Assembly: GCF_019599045.1 (NCBI RefSeq)
Contig: NZ_CP080623.1
Location: 2,564,501 to 2,628,500, forward strand
Source of the DNA: Roseovarius sp. SCSIO 43702
GTDB taxonomy: Bacteria > Pseudomonadota > Alphaproteobacteria > Rhodobacterales > Rhodobacteraceae
Reading direction: 5' to 3'
Length of the DNA stretch: 64,000 nucleotides
The notes under the pieces were generated by a model. It did not search any database and was not told the DNA's origin. It was given only the letters and a program-made list of their open reading frames with translations. Positions 1 through 9,041 of the stretch are shown here, in pieces. The stretch's first letter is position 1. Every line of letters starts with the position of its first letter. The position numbers and the translations under genes are program-made.

Positions 1-105
1 ACCCTGCCCCGGTTCGAAGTCGAACCCCTCTGGCCGGTCGAAGACGAGATGGTGAGTGTCGTGGGTAACGGGTTCGATGCTCTTGAGCGTGAGTTCGTGC
101 GACAT
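1..105 (-). CDS. Ferredoxin/flavin reductase-type FAD-binding oxidoreductase, N-terminus only (runs off left edge)
   Basis: The first 35 codons of a minus-strand gene lie here. The ATG at 105 is preceded by a strong ribosome binding site (AGGAGGTG) six bases upstream. The peptide begins MSHELTLKSIEPVTHDTHH and continues through LVFDRP to a FEPGQ motif. That is how the N-terminal beta-barrel of ferredoxin-NADP-reductase-like FAD domains begins: FEPGQ is the strand leading to the FAD-binding RxYS motif. The rest of the gene lies outside the window, so NAD(P)-binding and any fused ferredoxin domain cannot be seen. Assignment to the fold is fair; the exact enzyme is unknown. Confidence 0.6.
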   Translation of the reverse strand, partial: MSHELTLKSIEPVTHDTHHLVFDRPEGFDFEPGQG

Positions 106-241
106 GGGCGGCACCTCCTTTTCACCGCCCAACGCAGCCCCGGCCCGTTACGTTCCGCCGCACGGGGCGGATGGCCGCCCGTCTGCTGGTCGTGATCAAG
201 ATACGCGGGAGCGCGGCCCGTCCGCACCGCTTCCCGGCGTG

Positions 242-1030
242 TCAGAGGTTCTCGGCCTGCGGCATCCCGAGGATGTGGAATCCGCCGTCAACGTGGATGA
301 TCTCGCCCGTGGTGCAGGCGCCCGCGTCGGAGGCGAGATAGACCGCGGTGCCGCCCACCGCCTCGAGCGTGGCGTTGGCGCGCAGGGGCGCGTTCTGGTC
401 GCAATGCTTGTAGGTGCGCCGCGCGCCGCCGATGGCCGCGCCCGCGAGCGTCTTCATGGGGCCGGGCGAGATCGCGTTCACGCGGATCCCGTCGGGACCG
501 AGATCGTTGGCCAGGTAGCGCGTGGCCGATTCGAGCGCCGCCTTGGCCACGCCCATCACGTTGTAGTTCGGCACCACCTGGTTCGAGCCCTGGTAGGTGA
601 GGGTCAGAAGCGTCCCGCCCTTCTCGGTCATCAGCGGGTGGGCACGGCGTGCCACGTCGATGAAGCTGTAGGCCGAGATGTCGAGCGAGTTCTTGAAATT
701 GGCGCGGCTGGTGTTGAGAAACCGGCCCGTCAGTTCGGACTTGTCCGAAAAGGCGATCGCGTGGACCACGAAGTCGATCGTCGGCCAGCGTGCCGCGAGA
801 CCCTCGAAAGCGCTGTCGAGCGAGGCGTCGTCGGTGACGTCCACGTCTACCATGAAATCCGACCCGACGCTTTCGGCGAGCGGCCTGAGACGCTGGCCGA
901 AGGCCTCGCCCTGGTGCGTGAAGGCCAGTTCGGCCCCCGCCTCGTGCATGGCTTTGGCGATGCCCCACGCGATGGAGCGGTCGTTCGCCACCCCCATGAT
1001 CAGGCCCCGTTTGCCCTGCATTGCGCCCAT
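242..1030 (-). CDS. fabI: Enoyl-[acyl-carrier-protein] reductase (NADH)
   Basis: This protein reduces trans-2-enoyl-ACP in the last step of each type II fatty-acid elongation cycle. It is 262 aa, the usual length. It has the divergent FabI-type nucleotide-binding segment near the N-terminus (GLIMGVANDRSIAWGIA, about residues 9-25) instead of the classical SDR TGxxxGIG. Catalytic residues fit Tyr146/Tyr156 and Lys163 (YNVMGVAK), followed by the ISPGPMKTLA loop. It is the last gene of a fabA-fabB-fabI run and lies 22 bases downstream of fabB. The ATG at 1030 is followed by a second ATG three codons later that could also be used. Confidence 0.95.
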   Translation of the reverse strand: MGAMQGKRGLIMGVANDRSIAWGIAKAMHEAGAELAFTHQGEAFGQRLRPLAESVGSDFMVDVDVTDDASLDSAFEGLAARWPTIDFVVHAIAFSDKSELTGRFLNTSRANFKNSLDISAYSFIDVARRAHPLMTEKGGTLLTLTYQGSNQVVPNYNVMGVAKAALESATRYLANDLGPDGIRVNAISPGPMKTLAGAAIGGARRTYKHCDQNAPLRANATLEAVGGTAVYLASDAGACTTGEIIHVDGGFHILGMPQAENL

Positions 1031-1052
1031 GATCCCGTCCCGTCCGCTCTGG

Positions 1053-2282
1053 TTAATCTTTGTACTTGCTGAGAAGCATCGACCCGTTCGTGCCGCCGAA
1101 GCCGAACGAGTTGGTCATCACCGTGTCCAGACCGGCCCCGTCCACCCGCTCGGTCGCGATCTCGGCCGGATCGAGCGCGGGGTCGAGGGTTTCGACGTTG
1201 ATCGAGGGGATGATGAAATCATGTTCGAGCGCCAGCAGGCAGTAGATCGCCTCCTGCGCGCCGGTCGCGCCCTGGCTGTGGCCGGTCATAGACTTGGTCG
1301 AGCTGATCGGCGGGGTGGAGCCCTGGCCGAAGACGCGGCGCACGGCCTCGACCTCGCCCACGTCGCCCACCGGGGTGGATGTGCCATGGGCGTTGATATA
1401 GCTCACGCGGCGGCCCTCGGGCAGGGTCGAAAGCGCCACGCGCATCGCCCGTTCGCCGCCCTCGCCCGATGGCGCGACCATGTCGGCGCCGTCCGAGGTC
1501 GCGCCGTAGCCGGTCACCTCGGCATAGATCTTCGCCCCGCGCGCCTTCGCGTGCTCGAGCTCCTCGAGCACGATCATGCCGCCGCCGCCCGAGATCACGA
1601 AACCGTCGCGGTCGGCGTCGAAGGCGCGGCTGGCGCGTTCCGGCGTGTCATTGAATTTCGACGACATCGCGCCCATCGCGTCGAAGAGGCACGAGAGCGT
1701 CCAGTCGAGCTCTTCGCCGCCACCGGCGAACATCACGTCCTGCTTGCCCATCATGATCTGCTCGGCGGCGTTGCCGATGCAATGCAGCGAGGTCGAGCAG
1801 GCCGAGGTGATGGAATAGTTGATCCCCTTGATACGGAACGCGGTCGAGAGGTTCGCGCTCACCGTCGAGCACATGCATTTCGGCACGGCGAAGGGGCCGA
1901 CCCGCTTGGTGCCCCCGGTCTTCAGCACGGTCTGGTGCGCGGCGAGCATGGCGCTGGTCGAGGGGCCGCCCGATCCGGCGACGAGACCCGTGCGCGGGTT
2001 CACCACGTCGCTTTCCTCGAGGCCGGCATCAGCGATCGCCTGGCTCATCGCGATATGCGCGTAGGCCGCGCCCGGCCCCATGAAGCGCAGCGTGCGCTTG
2101 TCGACGTGATCGGTGACGTCGATGTCGATCGCACCCGCCACCTGGCTCCGGAACCCGTGTTCCGCCATCTCCTCGTTGAACGAGATGCCCGACCGGCCCG
2201 CCTTGAGCGAGGCCAGAACCTCCTCGGCATCGGTGCCGATCGAGGAGACGATCCCCAGACCTGTGACGACAACGCGGCGCAT
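1053..2282 (-). CDS. fabB: 3-oxoacyl-[acyl-carrier-protein] synthase I
   Basis: This is the condensing enzyme that extends acyl-ACP with malonyl-ACP, in FabB form for the unsaturated branch. It is 409 aa. The nucleophile is Cys162 in TSACSTS; the two catalytic histidines are in NAHGTSTP and GHSQGATG, and the C-terminal GFGGTN is present. FabB rather than FabF is chosen from the adjacent fabA and the Cys-His-His context; length alone would not separate them. It lies between fabA (166 bases upstream) and fabI (22 bases downstream), all on the minus strand, consistent with one operon for anaerobic-type unsaturated fatty-acid synthesis. Confidence 0.93.
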   Translation of the reverse strand: MRRVVVTGLGIVSSIGTDAEEVLASLKAGRSGISFNEEMAEHGFRSQVAGAIDIDVTDHVDKRTLRFMGPGAAYAHIAMSQAIADAGLEESDVVNPRTGLVAGSGGPSTSAMLAAHQTVLKTGGTKRVGPFAVPKCMCSTVSANLSTAFRIKGINYSITSACSTSLHCIGNAAEQIMMGKQDVMFAGGGEELDWTLSCLFDAMGAMSSKFNDTPERASRAFDADRDGFVISGGGGMIVLEELEHAKARGAKIYAEVTGYGATSDGADMVAPSGEGGERAMRVALSTLPEGRRVSYINAHGTSTPVGDVGEVEAVRRVFGQGSTPPISSTKSMTGHSQGATGAQEAIYCLLALEHDFIIPSINVETLDPALDPAEIATERVDGAGLDTVMTNSFGFGGTNGSMLLSKYKD

Positions 2283-2448
2283 GAGCGTGCCCCTCCCCCT
2301 ACGGTTTGCACCCTTGTGTAATTCAACGCGGGCAAGCGGGGCAAGCAGTTAACCGGAGGTCCGGCCGTCGACCCCGCGACCCCGCGACCGGCCCCGCGAG
2401 CGCGCGCGACGTGAGCGTGATGCCCGACCAGCGCGCCCGCCGGCGGCG

Positions 2449-2958
2449 TCAGCTTTCGCTCAGCGCCACCTTCATGTCCTTGACCTGGTAGATCACTTCG
2501 CCGTCGGCCTCGACCCGGCCGTCGGCCACGCCCATGGTCAGCCGCCGTGTCTGAACCGCCTTGGTGAAATCGACGTAATAGGTCAGCATCTCGCGGTCGG
2601 GGCGCACCATCCCGGTGAGCTTCACCTCGCCCACGCCGAGCGCATAGCCGCGCCCCTGCCAGCCGCGCCAGCCGAGGTTGAAGCCGGTCAACTGCCACAG
2701 CCCGTCGAGGCCAAGGCAGCCGGGCATGATCGGGTTGCCGGGGAAATGGCACTTGAAGAACCAGAGATCGGGGGTGATGTCGAACTCGGCCACCACGTGG
2801 CCCTTGCCGTGCGCGCCGCCGTCCGCGGACACCTCGGTGATCCGGTCCATCATGAGCATCGGCGGCTCGGGCAATTGCGCGTTGCCCTCGCCGAACAGCT
2901 CACCGCGTGCGCATTTCAGCAGATCGTCCTTGTCGAAGCTGCTCGGGTAATTGGCCAT
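2449..2958 (-). CDS. fabA: 3-hydroxydecanoyl-ACP dehydratase/isomerase
   Basis: FabA dehydrates 3-hydroxydecanoyl-ACP and isomerises trans-2 to cis-3-decenoyl-ACP, the branch point to unsaturated fatty acids. The protein is 169 aa with a hot-dog fold. The active-site histidine is His71 ([12 protein letters not shown]) and the partner Asp is at about residue 85 (LGLDGLWQL), both as in the family. It is first in the fabA-fabB-fabI run and divergent from irr across a 157-base gap. Pairing of irr with fabA is common in Rhodobacterales and supports both calls. Confidence 0.95.
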   Translation of the reverse strand: MANYPSSFDKDDLLKCARGELFGEGNAQLPEPPMLMMDRITEVSADGGAHGKGHVVAEFDITPDLWFFKCHFPGNPIMPGCLGLDGLWQLTGFNLGWRGWQGRGYALGVGEVKLTGMVRPDREMLTYYVDFTKAVQTRRLTMGVADGRVEADGEVIYQVKDMKVALSES

Positions 2959-3058
2959 TAAGGCAGTCCCTTTCCGGTCATCATCCTTTGTTCCCCTCTA
3001 ACACCGGGCCGCGCGGCCATGCAAGCGCACTGGCCGGTGGTCCATTGCGGAAATCTGT

Positions 3059-3088
3059 TTGAAATTCCCCCGCTTCGCCCCCTATATT
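3059..3088 (+). promoter_or_regulatory. Probable sigma-70 type promoter of irr
   Basis: A TTGAAA -35 box at 3059-3064 and a TATATT -10 box at 3083-3088 are separated by 18 bases, placing the start of transcription near 3095, about 20 bases before the irr start codon. I saw no clear ICE-box or Irr self-operator in the gap. The fabA promoter must lie in the same 157-base divergent region on the other strand but is not obvious by eye. Confidence 0.5.
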
Positions 3089-3115
3089 CCCCTGAAGACC
3101 CAACCCGAGGCACCC

Positions 3116-3535
3116 ATGACGTCGCAAGCGACAGAGCGCGGAACCGAATGGCTCACGAATGCAGGGCTTCGCCCGACGCGGCAGCGTGTCGCGCTGGCGG
3201 CGCTGCTCGTGGGCGACGGCAAGCACCGTCACGTGACCGCCGAGAGCCTCTTCGCCGCCGTCCAGGGCAACGGCGACAGCGTGTCGCTCGCCACCGTCTA
3301 CAACACGCTGCGCGCGTTCTGCGACGCGGGCCTCATGCAGGAGGTCATGGTGGACGGGGCCAAGAGCTATTTCGACACCAACACCCATGACCATCCGCAT
3401 TTCTACTGGGAGGACGAGCAGCGGCTTTCGGACGCGCCCGCCGACCAGCTCGAGATCCGGCAGCTTCCCGACGCGCCGGCGGGGGCCGAGATCGCCAAGG
3501 TCGACGTCGTGATCCGCCTGCGCAAGAAAGCGTGA
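3116..3535 (+). CDS. irr: Iron response regulator Irr (Fur superfamily)
   Basis: Irr is the alphaproteobacterial haem-responsive Fur-family regulator of iron and haem genes. The protein is 139 aa from the ATG at 3116; a longer frame begins at 3059 but overlaps the promoter, and the GAGG site five bases upstream supports 3116. The N-terminal winged helix contains RPTRQRVAL and the recognition helix ATVYNTLRAF. The metal/haem region carries HDHPHFYWEDE. The only cysteine is Cys-less-zinc-site style FCDAG, so the structural zinc cysteines of true Fur are absent, and there is no N-terminal GCPWH haem motif as in Bradyrhizobium. It is divergent from fabA. Confidence 0.88.
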   Translation: MTSQATERGTEWLTNAGLRPTRQRVALAALLVGDGKHRHVTAESLFAAVQGNGDSVSLATVYNTLRAFCDAGLMQEVMVDGAKSYFDTNTHDHPHFYWEDEQRLSDAPADQLEIRQLPDAPAGAEIAKVDVVIRLRKKA

Positions 3536-3544
3536 GGCGGGGTC

Positions 3545-4531
3545 TTGCGCGCGATCATCTACAGTGAGTTCGGGCCCGCGGCCGATGTGCTGCAGGCCCA
3601 TGACCTGCCCGATCCCGAGGCCGGTCCGGGCGAGGTCTTGGTGCGGCTGGCCTATTCCGGGGTCAACCCGTCGGATGCCAAGGCGCGCGCCGGGTCCCGG
3701 CCCGGGGTGACGAAGCCCGCCTTCGAGCGTATCGTCCCCCATTCGGACGGGGCGGGCGTGATCGAGGCGGTGGGCGACGGGGTCGATCCGGGCCGCGTGG
3801 GCGAACGGGTCTGGATCTGGAACGGCCAGTGGCAGCGCGCCTTCGGCACCGCGGCCGAGCTGATCGCGCTTCCCGCCGCGCAGGCGGTGCCGCTGCCCGA
3901 GGGTGTGTCGCCCGAGACGGGGGCCTGTCTCGGCATTCCGGGCCTCACGGCGGCGCATACGGTCTTCGGCGGCGGTGACGTGAGCGGGCAGACGCTGCTG
4001 ATCAGCGGCGGCGCGGGCGCAGTGGGGCACAATGCCGTTCAGCTTGCCAAGTGGGGCGGCGCGCGGGTGATCGCCACCTGCGGCGAGGCCGGCATGGAGC
4101 GGGTCCGCGCGGCGGGGGCCGATGCGGTGTTCGACTACGGCGATCCCGACCTGGCCGAGAAGATCGCCGAGGCGAGCGGGGGCAATGGCATCGACCGTGC
4201 CGTCGAGGTCGAATTCGGCCAGAATGCCGCCCTCCTGGGCGAGGTCATGCGCCCCAATGGCACGATCTGCGCCTACGGGTCCGGCAAGGAGATGACGCCC
4301 ACCCTGCCCTTCGGTCCCTACCTCTTCAAGGCCCTGACGCTCGACATCGTGCTGATCTACATCCTCGAGGATGCGCGCCGCGACGCGGCCATCGCGCGGC
4401 TGCACGACGCGCTCACCGCCGGCGCGCTCAAGCCCGCGATCGACGCCATCCATCCGCTCGAGGACTGCGCCAAGGCCCATGACGCTGTGATGACGCCGGG
4501 GCGCAACGGCGCGGTTCTCCTGAAGCTCTGA
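3545..4531 (+). CDS. NADPH:quinone reductase-like medium-chain oxidoreductase
   Basis: This 328-aa protein belongs to the zinc-free MDR (zeta-crystallin/QOR) family, which moves hydride from NADPH to quinones or enones. It has the N-terminal GroES-like domain (VRLAYSGVNPSDAKARAG) and a Rossmann domain with ISGGAGAVGHNAVQLAK. No zinc-binding cysteine lobe is present. The start is a TTG at 3545, only ten bases after the irr stop, with a GAGGCGGGG site overlapping that stop, so it is probably co-transcribed with irr. The physiological substrate is unknown. Confidence 0.85.
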   Translation: MRAIIYSEFGPAADVLQAHDLPDPEAGPGEVLVRLAYSGVNPSDAKARAGSRPGVTKPAFERIVPHSDGAGVIEAVGDGVDPGRVGERVWIWNGQWQRAFGTAAELIALPAAQAVPLPEGVSPETGACLGIPGLTAAHTVFGGGDVSGQTLLISGGAGAVGHNAVQLAKWGGARVIATCGEAGMERVRAAGADAVFDYGDPDLAEKIAEASGGNGIDRAVEVEFGQNAALLGEVMRPNGTICAYGSGKEMTPTLPFGPYLFKALTLDIVLIYILEDARRDAAIARLHDALTAGALKPAIDAIHPLEDCAKAHDAVMTPGRNGAVLLKL

Positions 4532-4536
4532 AACGA

Positions 4537-4572
4537 GAAAGGCCCCGCGGCGGCTGTCGCCCGGGGCCTTTC
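4537..4572. terminator. Bidirectional Rho-independent terminator
   Basis: An 11-bp perfect inverted repeat (GAAAGGCCCCG at 4537-4547 and its complement at 4562-4572) flanks a 14-base loop. It lies between the convergent quinone-reductase gene and the FKBP gene. The A-tract on one side and the T-tract on the other make it able to stop transcription from both directions. Confidence 0.85.
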
Positions 4573-4595
4573 GGTGTCACGTCAAGGGTCGCGCG

Positions 4596-5024
4596 TCACG
4601 CGATGGCGACAAGCTCCACCTCGAAGGTCAGGTCCTTGCCGGCGAGCGCGTGGTTCGCGTCGAGCGTCACGGTCTCGTCGGTGACGTCCACCACGGTCAC
4701 GGGCAGCACCTGACCATTCTCGGTCTGGACCTGCAGCTGCGTGCCGGGGTCGAGCGGGATGTCGGCGGGGATGCCCTCGCGCGGCACCTCCTGCCGGGCG
4801 TTGGGATCGACCTGGCCATAGGCCTGATCGGCGGGCACCTCGACGGTTTTCGTATCGCCCACGCTCATGCCGGGCATGGCCTGGTCGAGGCCGGGGATGA
4901 TCTGGCCCGAGCCGACCTCGAAGGCGAGCGGGTCGCGCCCCTCGCTGCTATCGAAAACGGTGCCATCGGCAAGGGTGCCCTTGTAATGGATATGGACGGT
5001 GTCACCCGATTTCACTTCGGTCAT
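4596..5024 (-). CDS. FKBP-type peptidyl-prolyl isomerase, SlyD-like
   Basis: Peptidyl-prolyl cis-trans isomerase and chaperone of the SlyD/FkpB type. From ATG 5024 (GGAG six bases upstream) it is 142 aa; an in-frame extension to 5072 lacks a better ribosome site. The FKBP core (HYKGTLADGTVFDSS, then GSGQIIPGLDQAMPGM) is split by an insert-in-flap domain at about residues 65-120, as in SlyD, and the strand ending LTFEVELVAIA closes the fold. No signal peptide and no C-terminal histidine-rich metal tail are seen, so it should be cytoplasmic and is not a nickel-storing SlyD. Confidence 0.9.
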   Translation of the reverse strand: MTEVKSGDTVHIHYKGTLADGTVFDSSEGRDPLAFEVGSGQIIPGLDQAMPGMSVGDTKTVEVPADQAYGQVDPNARQEVPREGIPADIPLDPGTQLQVQTENGQVLPVTVVDVTDETVTLDANHALAGKDLTFEVELVAIA

Positions 5025-5239
5025 GAAAAGCTCCGATCTTGTAGGGGAATTCTGGTGGTTCGTGTGTGGCAAGGCCGCGCGTCACGTCGGCGCGCGGGTG
5101 CTTGGGCGAATCTGTCGCAAGCGTAACAAGCCGTTCCCGGCGTTGCAAACAGGCGCCCCGTGGCGGGATTGGGGCCTTTTCCCTCCCGCGCATCCGTGAC
5201 ACTCTCGCCCCCGGACAGCATCAGCCGGAGGGGCCGCCC

Positions 5240-5926
5240 TTGCCCGTCACCACCTGCATCTTCGACGCCTACGGCACGCTTTTCGACGTGGCCGCCGCGG
5301 CGCGCCGGGCAGCGGGCGAGCCGGGGCGCGAGGCATTTGCCGAGCACTGGCCTTCCATCGCCGAGGCCTGGCGGCTCAAGCAGCTTCAATACAGTTGGCT
5401 GCGCGCCATCACCGGAGAGCATACGAGCTTCTGGCAGGTGACACGGGACGCGCTCGACTGGGCGCTCGAGGCGCAGGGGATGGAGGCCGACGCGGAGCTG
5501 CGCGAGCGGCTCCTGCAACTCTACTGGGAACTCGAGGCATATCCCGAGGTGCCCGACATGCTGTGCGCGCTCAAGGAGGCGGGGTTCGCCACGGCGATCC
5601 TCTCGAACGGCTCGCCCGACATGCTCGAAGGCGCGGTTTCGTCGGCGGGCCTCTCCGGGCATCTCGACGATTGCCTCTCGGTCGAGGCGGTGGGGGTCTT
5701 CAAGCCGCACGCCTCGGTCTATGATCTCGTGGGCAAGCGGTTCGGCTGCGACCGCTCCGACGTGCTTTTCGTGTCGTCGAACGGCTGGGACGTGGCGGCG
5801 GCGGCGGGCTACGGTTTCCGCACCGTATGGGTCAACCGCGCGGGCGACCCGGTGGATCGCCTGCCGGCGCGGCCCGACGCGGTGCTGCGCGACCTGACCG
5901 CCATTCCCGACATGGCGGCGCGCTGA
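5240..5926 (+). CDS. Haloacid dehalogenase, type II ((S)-2-haloacid dehalogenase family)
   Basis: HAD-superfamily hydrolase of the L-2-haloacid dehalogenase type, which replaces the halogen of 2-haloalkanoates with hydroxyl. The 228-aa protein has the nucleophile motif FDAYGTLFDV, motif II ILSNGSPDML, the Lys in KPHASVYD and the acidic loop SSNGWDVAAAAGYG. The start is taken as the TTG at 5240 because GGAGGGG lies six bases upstream and FDAYGT must sit near the N-terminus; the frame is open further upstream but non-homologous. The stop overlaps the next start (TGATG), so the two genes are coupled. Confidence 0.85.
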   Translation: MPVTTCIFDAYGTLFDVAAAARRAAGEPGREAFAEHWPSIAEAWRLKQLQYSWLRAITGEHTSFWQVTRDALDWALEAQGMEADAELRERLLQLYWELEAYPEVPDMLCALKEAGFATAILSNGSPDMLEGAVSSAGLSGHLDDCLSVEAVGVFKPHASVYDLVGKRFGCDRSDVLFVSSNGWDVAAAAGYGFRTVWVNRAGDPVDRLPARPDAVLRDLTAIPDMAAR

Positions 5927-6765
5927 TGCCGCGCTTCACGACGCAAGACGGGCTGGGCCTGCATTTCGAGGAAGAGGGCGACGGCCTTCCGGTGCTCTGC
6001 CTCGCCGGTCTCACCCGAAACGGCGGCGATTTCGAGTTCCTGATGCCGCATCTCGATCTGGCGCATGTCCGCGCGATCCGCATGGATTACCGTGGCCGGG
6101 GACAGTCGGATCACGCGGCCGACTTCATGACCTATTCGATCCTGCAGGAGGCGCAGGACGCGGTGGCGCTTCTCGATCATCTCGGGATCGAGCGCGCCGC
6201 GATCATCGGCACCTCGCGCGGCGGGCTTATCGCGATGGTGCTGGCCGGGCTGCACCGCGATCGCCTGGCCGGGGTGGTCCTGAACGATATCGGGCCGGAT
6301 ATCGCGCAGGTGGGGCTGGCGCGGATCATGGACTACGTCGGACGCGCGCCGAGTTTTCCCGATCTCGATGCGGCGGGCCACGGGCTTCACGCGCTCTACG
6401 AGGCCGATTTCCCCGGTGTCCCGGTCGAACGGTGGCGCCGGCAGGCGGAATTGATGTGGTATGAAAAGCCCGGTGGCGGGCTTGGCCTGCGCTATGACGC
6501 GCGGCTGCGCAACGCGATGATCGCCCAGGCCGAGGCAGGCCCCACCCCCGACCTCTGGCCGCTTTTCGACCAGCTCGCCACGGTCCCGCTCTGCGCGTTG
6601 CGGGGGGCCAACTCGGACCTGCTGACGCCCGAAACGCTCGACCGGATGCAGGCGCATATCCCCGGAATGGCCGCCGTGACCGTCGCCGACCGCGCCCATG
6701 TGCCCTTCCTCGACGAGCCCGAGGCCGTCGCCGCGATTCACGCCCTGCTGGAGCAAGCCCGATGA
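5926..6765 (+). CDS. Alpha/beta hydrolase
   Basis: This 279-aa alpha/beta-hydrolase-fold protein has the oxyanion segment CLAGLTRNGGDF, the nucleophile elbow GTSRGG (Ser in place of the common GxSxG), an acid in the GANSDLLTPE region and the catalytic His in DRAHVPFLDEPE. The family includes esterases, epoxide or haloalkane hydrolases and lactonases; the substrate cannot be told. The ATG overlaps the dehalogenase stop by one base and its own stop overlaps the next start (ATGA), giving a coupled three-gene unit. Confidence 0.85.
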   Translation: MPRFTTQDGLGLHFEEEGDGLPVLCLAGLTRNGGDFEFLMPHLDLAHVRAIRMDYRGRGQSDHAADFMTYSILQEAQDAVALLDHLGIERAAIIGTSRGGLIAMVLAGLHRDRLAGVVLNDIGPDIAQVGLARIMDYVGRAPSFPDLDAAGHGLHALYEADFPGVPVERWRRQAELMWYEKPGGGLGLRYDARLRNAMIAQAEAGPTPDLWPLFDQLATVPLCALRGANSDLLTPETLDRMQAHIPGMAAVTVADRAHVPFLDEPEAVAAIHALLEQAR

Positions 6766-7739
6766 CCGACATCACCATGATCCGCGCCGCCGCCGCGCGC
6801 CTCGAGGGCCATGCGCGGCGCACGCCGCTCCTCAATTCCCCCTTCCTCGACGAGATCGCGGGGCGGCCCGTCTGGATCAAGCCGGAGTGTTTGCAACATA
6901 CCGGCAGCTTCAAGTATCGCGGCGCGCGCGCGGCGCTCTCGGCGCTCGATCCCGGCACACGGAACGAGGGGGTGATCGCCTTTTCCTCGGGCAACCATGC
7001 GCAGGGGATCGCGCGCGCGGCGCAGGAATTCGGCGTCCCGGCGGTGATCGTCATGCCGAGGGATGCCCCGGCGCTCAAGATCGCGAACACCCGCGCCATG
7101 GGCGCCGAGGTGGTGCTTTATGATCGCGCCGCGGGCGAGAGCCGCGAGGAGATCGGCGAGACGCTGATGCGCGAGCGAGGCCTCACGCTCGTGCGCCCCT
7201 ATGACGAGCCGGAGGTCATCGCCGGTCAGGGCACCACGGGGCTCGAGATCGCCGAGCAGGCCCGCGAGGCGGACATCGCGGCGGCGGACGTGCTGGTCTG
7301 CTGCGGCGGTGGCGGCTTCACCTCGGGCATCGCGCTGGCGCTCGAGGCCGAGGCGCCGGGGCTGCGTGCCCGGCCGGTGGAGCCGGAAGGCTTCGACGAC
7401 GTGGCGCGCTCGCTCGTCTCGGGTCGGATCGAGCGCAACGCGGCCCCCGCCGGGAGCCTCTGCGACGCGATCATCACCCCTGCCCCCGGCGAGATCACCT
7501 TTCCCATCATGCGCCGACTCTGCGGCCCGGGCATCGTGGTGAGCGACGAGGACGCGCTGCGCGCCATGGCGCTCGCCTTCCAGCGGCTCAAGCTCGTGGC
7601 GGAACCGGGCGGCGCCGTGGCTCTGGCGGCCGCGCTCTTCCATGCCGACGAGATCGAGGCGCCTGCCGTGATCTGCACGATCTCGGGCGGCAATGTCGAC
7701 CGGGTGATCTTCGAACGCGCGCTCGCGACCCTCGGCTGA
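6762..7739 (+). CDS. Threonine/serine dehydratase-like PLP enzyme
   Basis: Fold-type II PLP enzyme that deaminates threonine or serine to the 2-oxo acid, or a related hydroxy-amino-acid lyase or racemase. It is 325 aa, a catabolic-length form without the ACT regulatory domain of biosynthetic IlvA. PLP lysine lies in TGSFKYRGA (about residue 51); the phosphate loop is CCGGGGFTSG and the FSSGNHAQGIA substrate loop is present. Coupled by ATGA to the hydrolase upstream. Which of threonine, serine or hydroxyaspartate it uses is open. Confidence 0.82.
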   Translation: MTDITMIRAAAARLEGHARRTPLLNSPFLDEIAGRPVWIKPECLQHTGSFKYRGARAALSALDPGTRNEGVIAFSSGNHAQGIARAAQEFGVPAVIVMPRDAPALKIANTRAMGAEVVLYDRAAGESREEIGETLMRERGLTLVRPYDEPEVIAGQGTTGLEIAEQAREADIAAADVLVCCGGGGFTSGIALALEAEAPGLRARPVEPEGFDDVARSLVSGRIERNAAPAGSLCDAIITPAPGEITFPIMRRLCGPGIVVSDEDALRAMALAFQRLKLVAEPGGAVALAAALFHADEIEAPAVICTISGGNVDRVIFERALATLG

Positions 7740-7846
7740 GGCCCGCCGCCCGCACGCGACAGGCGGGGCCGGACCCCGCACGAAATCCGGGGGTTGATCG
7801 TTCGCGCGAATGCGGTCAGCGTCGGGAGACCGGGGAAAGGAACGCC

Positions 7847-8929
7847 ATGCCAAGGATCAGGGCCGCCATCTGCCACCGTTTCGGTGCGCCGCTCGAGATC
7901 GCGGAGGTCGATCTGCGCGACCCGGGGCCCGGCGAGGTCATGGTCGACCTGCACGCGGTGGCGATCTGCCATTCGGATATCTCCTACGCGGACGGCGCCT
8001 GGGGCGGGACGCTCCCGGCGGTCTATGGCCACGAGGCCGCGGGCCTCGTCGCGGCGGTGGGCCCCGGGGTCACGGGCCTGCGCACCGGCGCGCGGGTGGT
8101 GGTGACGCTGATCCGGGCTTGCGGGCAATGCGCAAGCTGCGCGGCGGGCGCGCCGACGCGCTGCGATACGGCGCAGCCGGAGGACGGCCCGCTCACGCGG
8201 ATCGGGGGCGGCGCGCTGCATCAGGCGATGGCCTGCGGGGCCTTCGCCGAGAAGGTCGTCGTGCACCAGAGCCAGCTTGTCGAGTTGCCAGAAGGGATCG
8301 CGATGGATACCGCCTCGCTCCTGGCTTGCGGGGTGATCACCGGGGTGGGCGCGGTGGTCAACGCGGCGCGACTGCGGCCCGGACAGGACGCGGTGGTGAT
8401 CGGCGCGGGCGGCGTCGGGCTCAACACCATCCAGGGCGCCCGCATCGCCGGGGCTCGGCGCATCGTGGCGGTCGACCTCACCCGAGGAAAGCTGGACGTC
8501 GCGCGCGAGTTCGGCGCGACCGACACGGTGCTGGCCACCGATGCCAAGCCGTGGCGCGCGGCCAAGGAGGCGCTCGGGCGGGGCGCGGACGCGGTCTTCG
8601 TCACGGTGGGCGCGATCGCCGCTTTCGAGACGGCACCCCGCTACCTCGCGCCGGGCGGGCGTGTCATCATGGTCGGCATGCCCCCCTCGGGCGCGGCCGC
8701 AAGCTACGAGCCGGTCAATTTCGCGGCGAGCGGCCAGGGCCTCGTCGGTTCCAAGATGGGCGACGTGGTCATCCGCCGCGACATCCCCTGGATGGCCGAT
8801 CTCTACCTCCAGGGGCGCCTGAAGCTCGACGAGCTGATCTCGGGGCGCTGGCGCCTCGACCAGATCAACGAGGCCATCGCCGACACGAAATCCGGCACGG
8901 CGAAGCGCAACGTGATCATCCTTCAATGA
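7847..8929 (+). CDS. Zinc-dependent alcohol dehydrogenase, class III-like
   Basis: Zinc MDR dehydrogenase of 360 aa. The catalytic zinc site is AICHSDI with GHEAAG, and the structural zinc lobe has four cysteines in CGQCASCAAGAPTRC. The Rossmann loop is GAGGVGLNTIQGA. It starts at ATG 7847 with AAGGA six bases upstream. The architecture is that of class III/acryloyl-CoA-like NAD(H) alcohol dehydrogenases; whether it is the glutathione-formaldehyde enzyme is doubtful as the sequence is shorter than true AdhC. It may act with the enolase-superfamily gene downstream. Confidence 0.85.
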   Translation: MPRIRAAICHRFGAPLEIAEVDLRDPGPGEVMVDLHAVAICHSDISYADGAWGGTLPAVYGHEAAGLVAAVGPGVTGLRTGARVVVTLIRACGQCASCAAGAPTRCDTAQPEDGPLTRIGGGALHQAMACGAFAEKVVVHQSQLVELPEGIAMDTASLLACGVITGVGAVVNAARLRPGQDAVVIGAGGVGLNTIQGARIAGARRIVAVDLTRGKLDVAREFGATDTVLATDAKPWRAAKEALGRGADAVFVTVGAIAAFETAPRYLAPGGRVIMVGMPPSGAAASYEPVNFAASGQGLVGSKMGDVVIRRDIPWMADLYLQGRLKLDELISGRWRLDQINEAIADTKSGTAKRNVIILQ

Positions 8930-9041
8930 GGGCATCCCCTTCTTCTTGCCGGAAACATCCCGGGGAGCGCGAGGGGCTGGCCCCTCGCCCCCGTCGGATC
9001 GTGCCAACCATGCGACATTGACCACGAGAGGTTAACATCCC

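Noticed and set aside
56..1072. A plus-strand frame of 338 codons across fabI
   Set aside because: It opposes fabI over its whole length and has no ribosome site or recognisable domain.
2959..3115. An ICE-box or Fur/Irr operator between fabA and irr
   Set aside because: No convincing match to the known inverted repeat could be found by eye.
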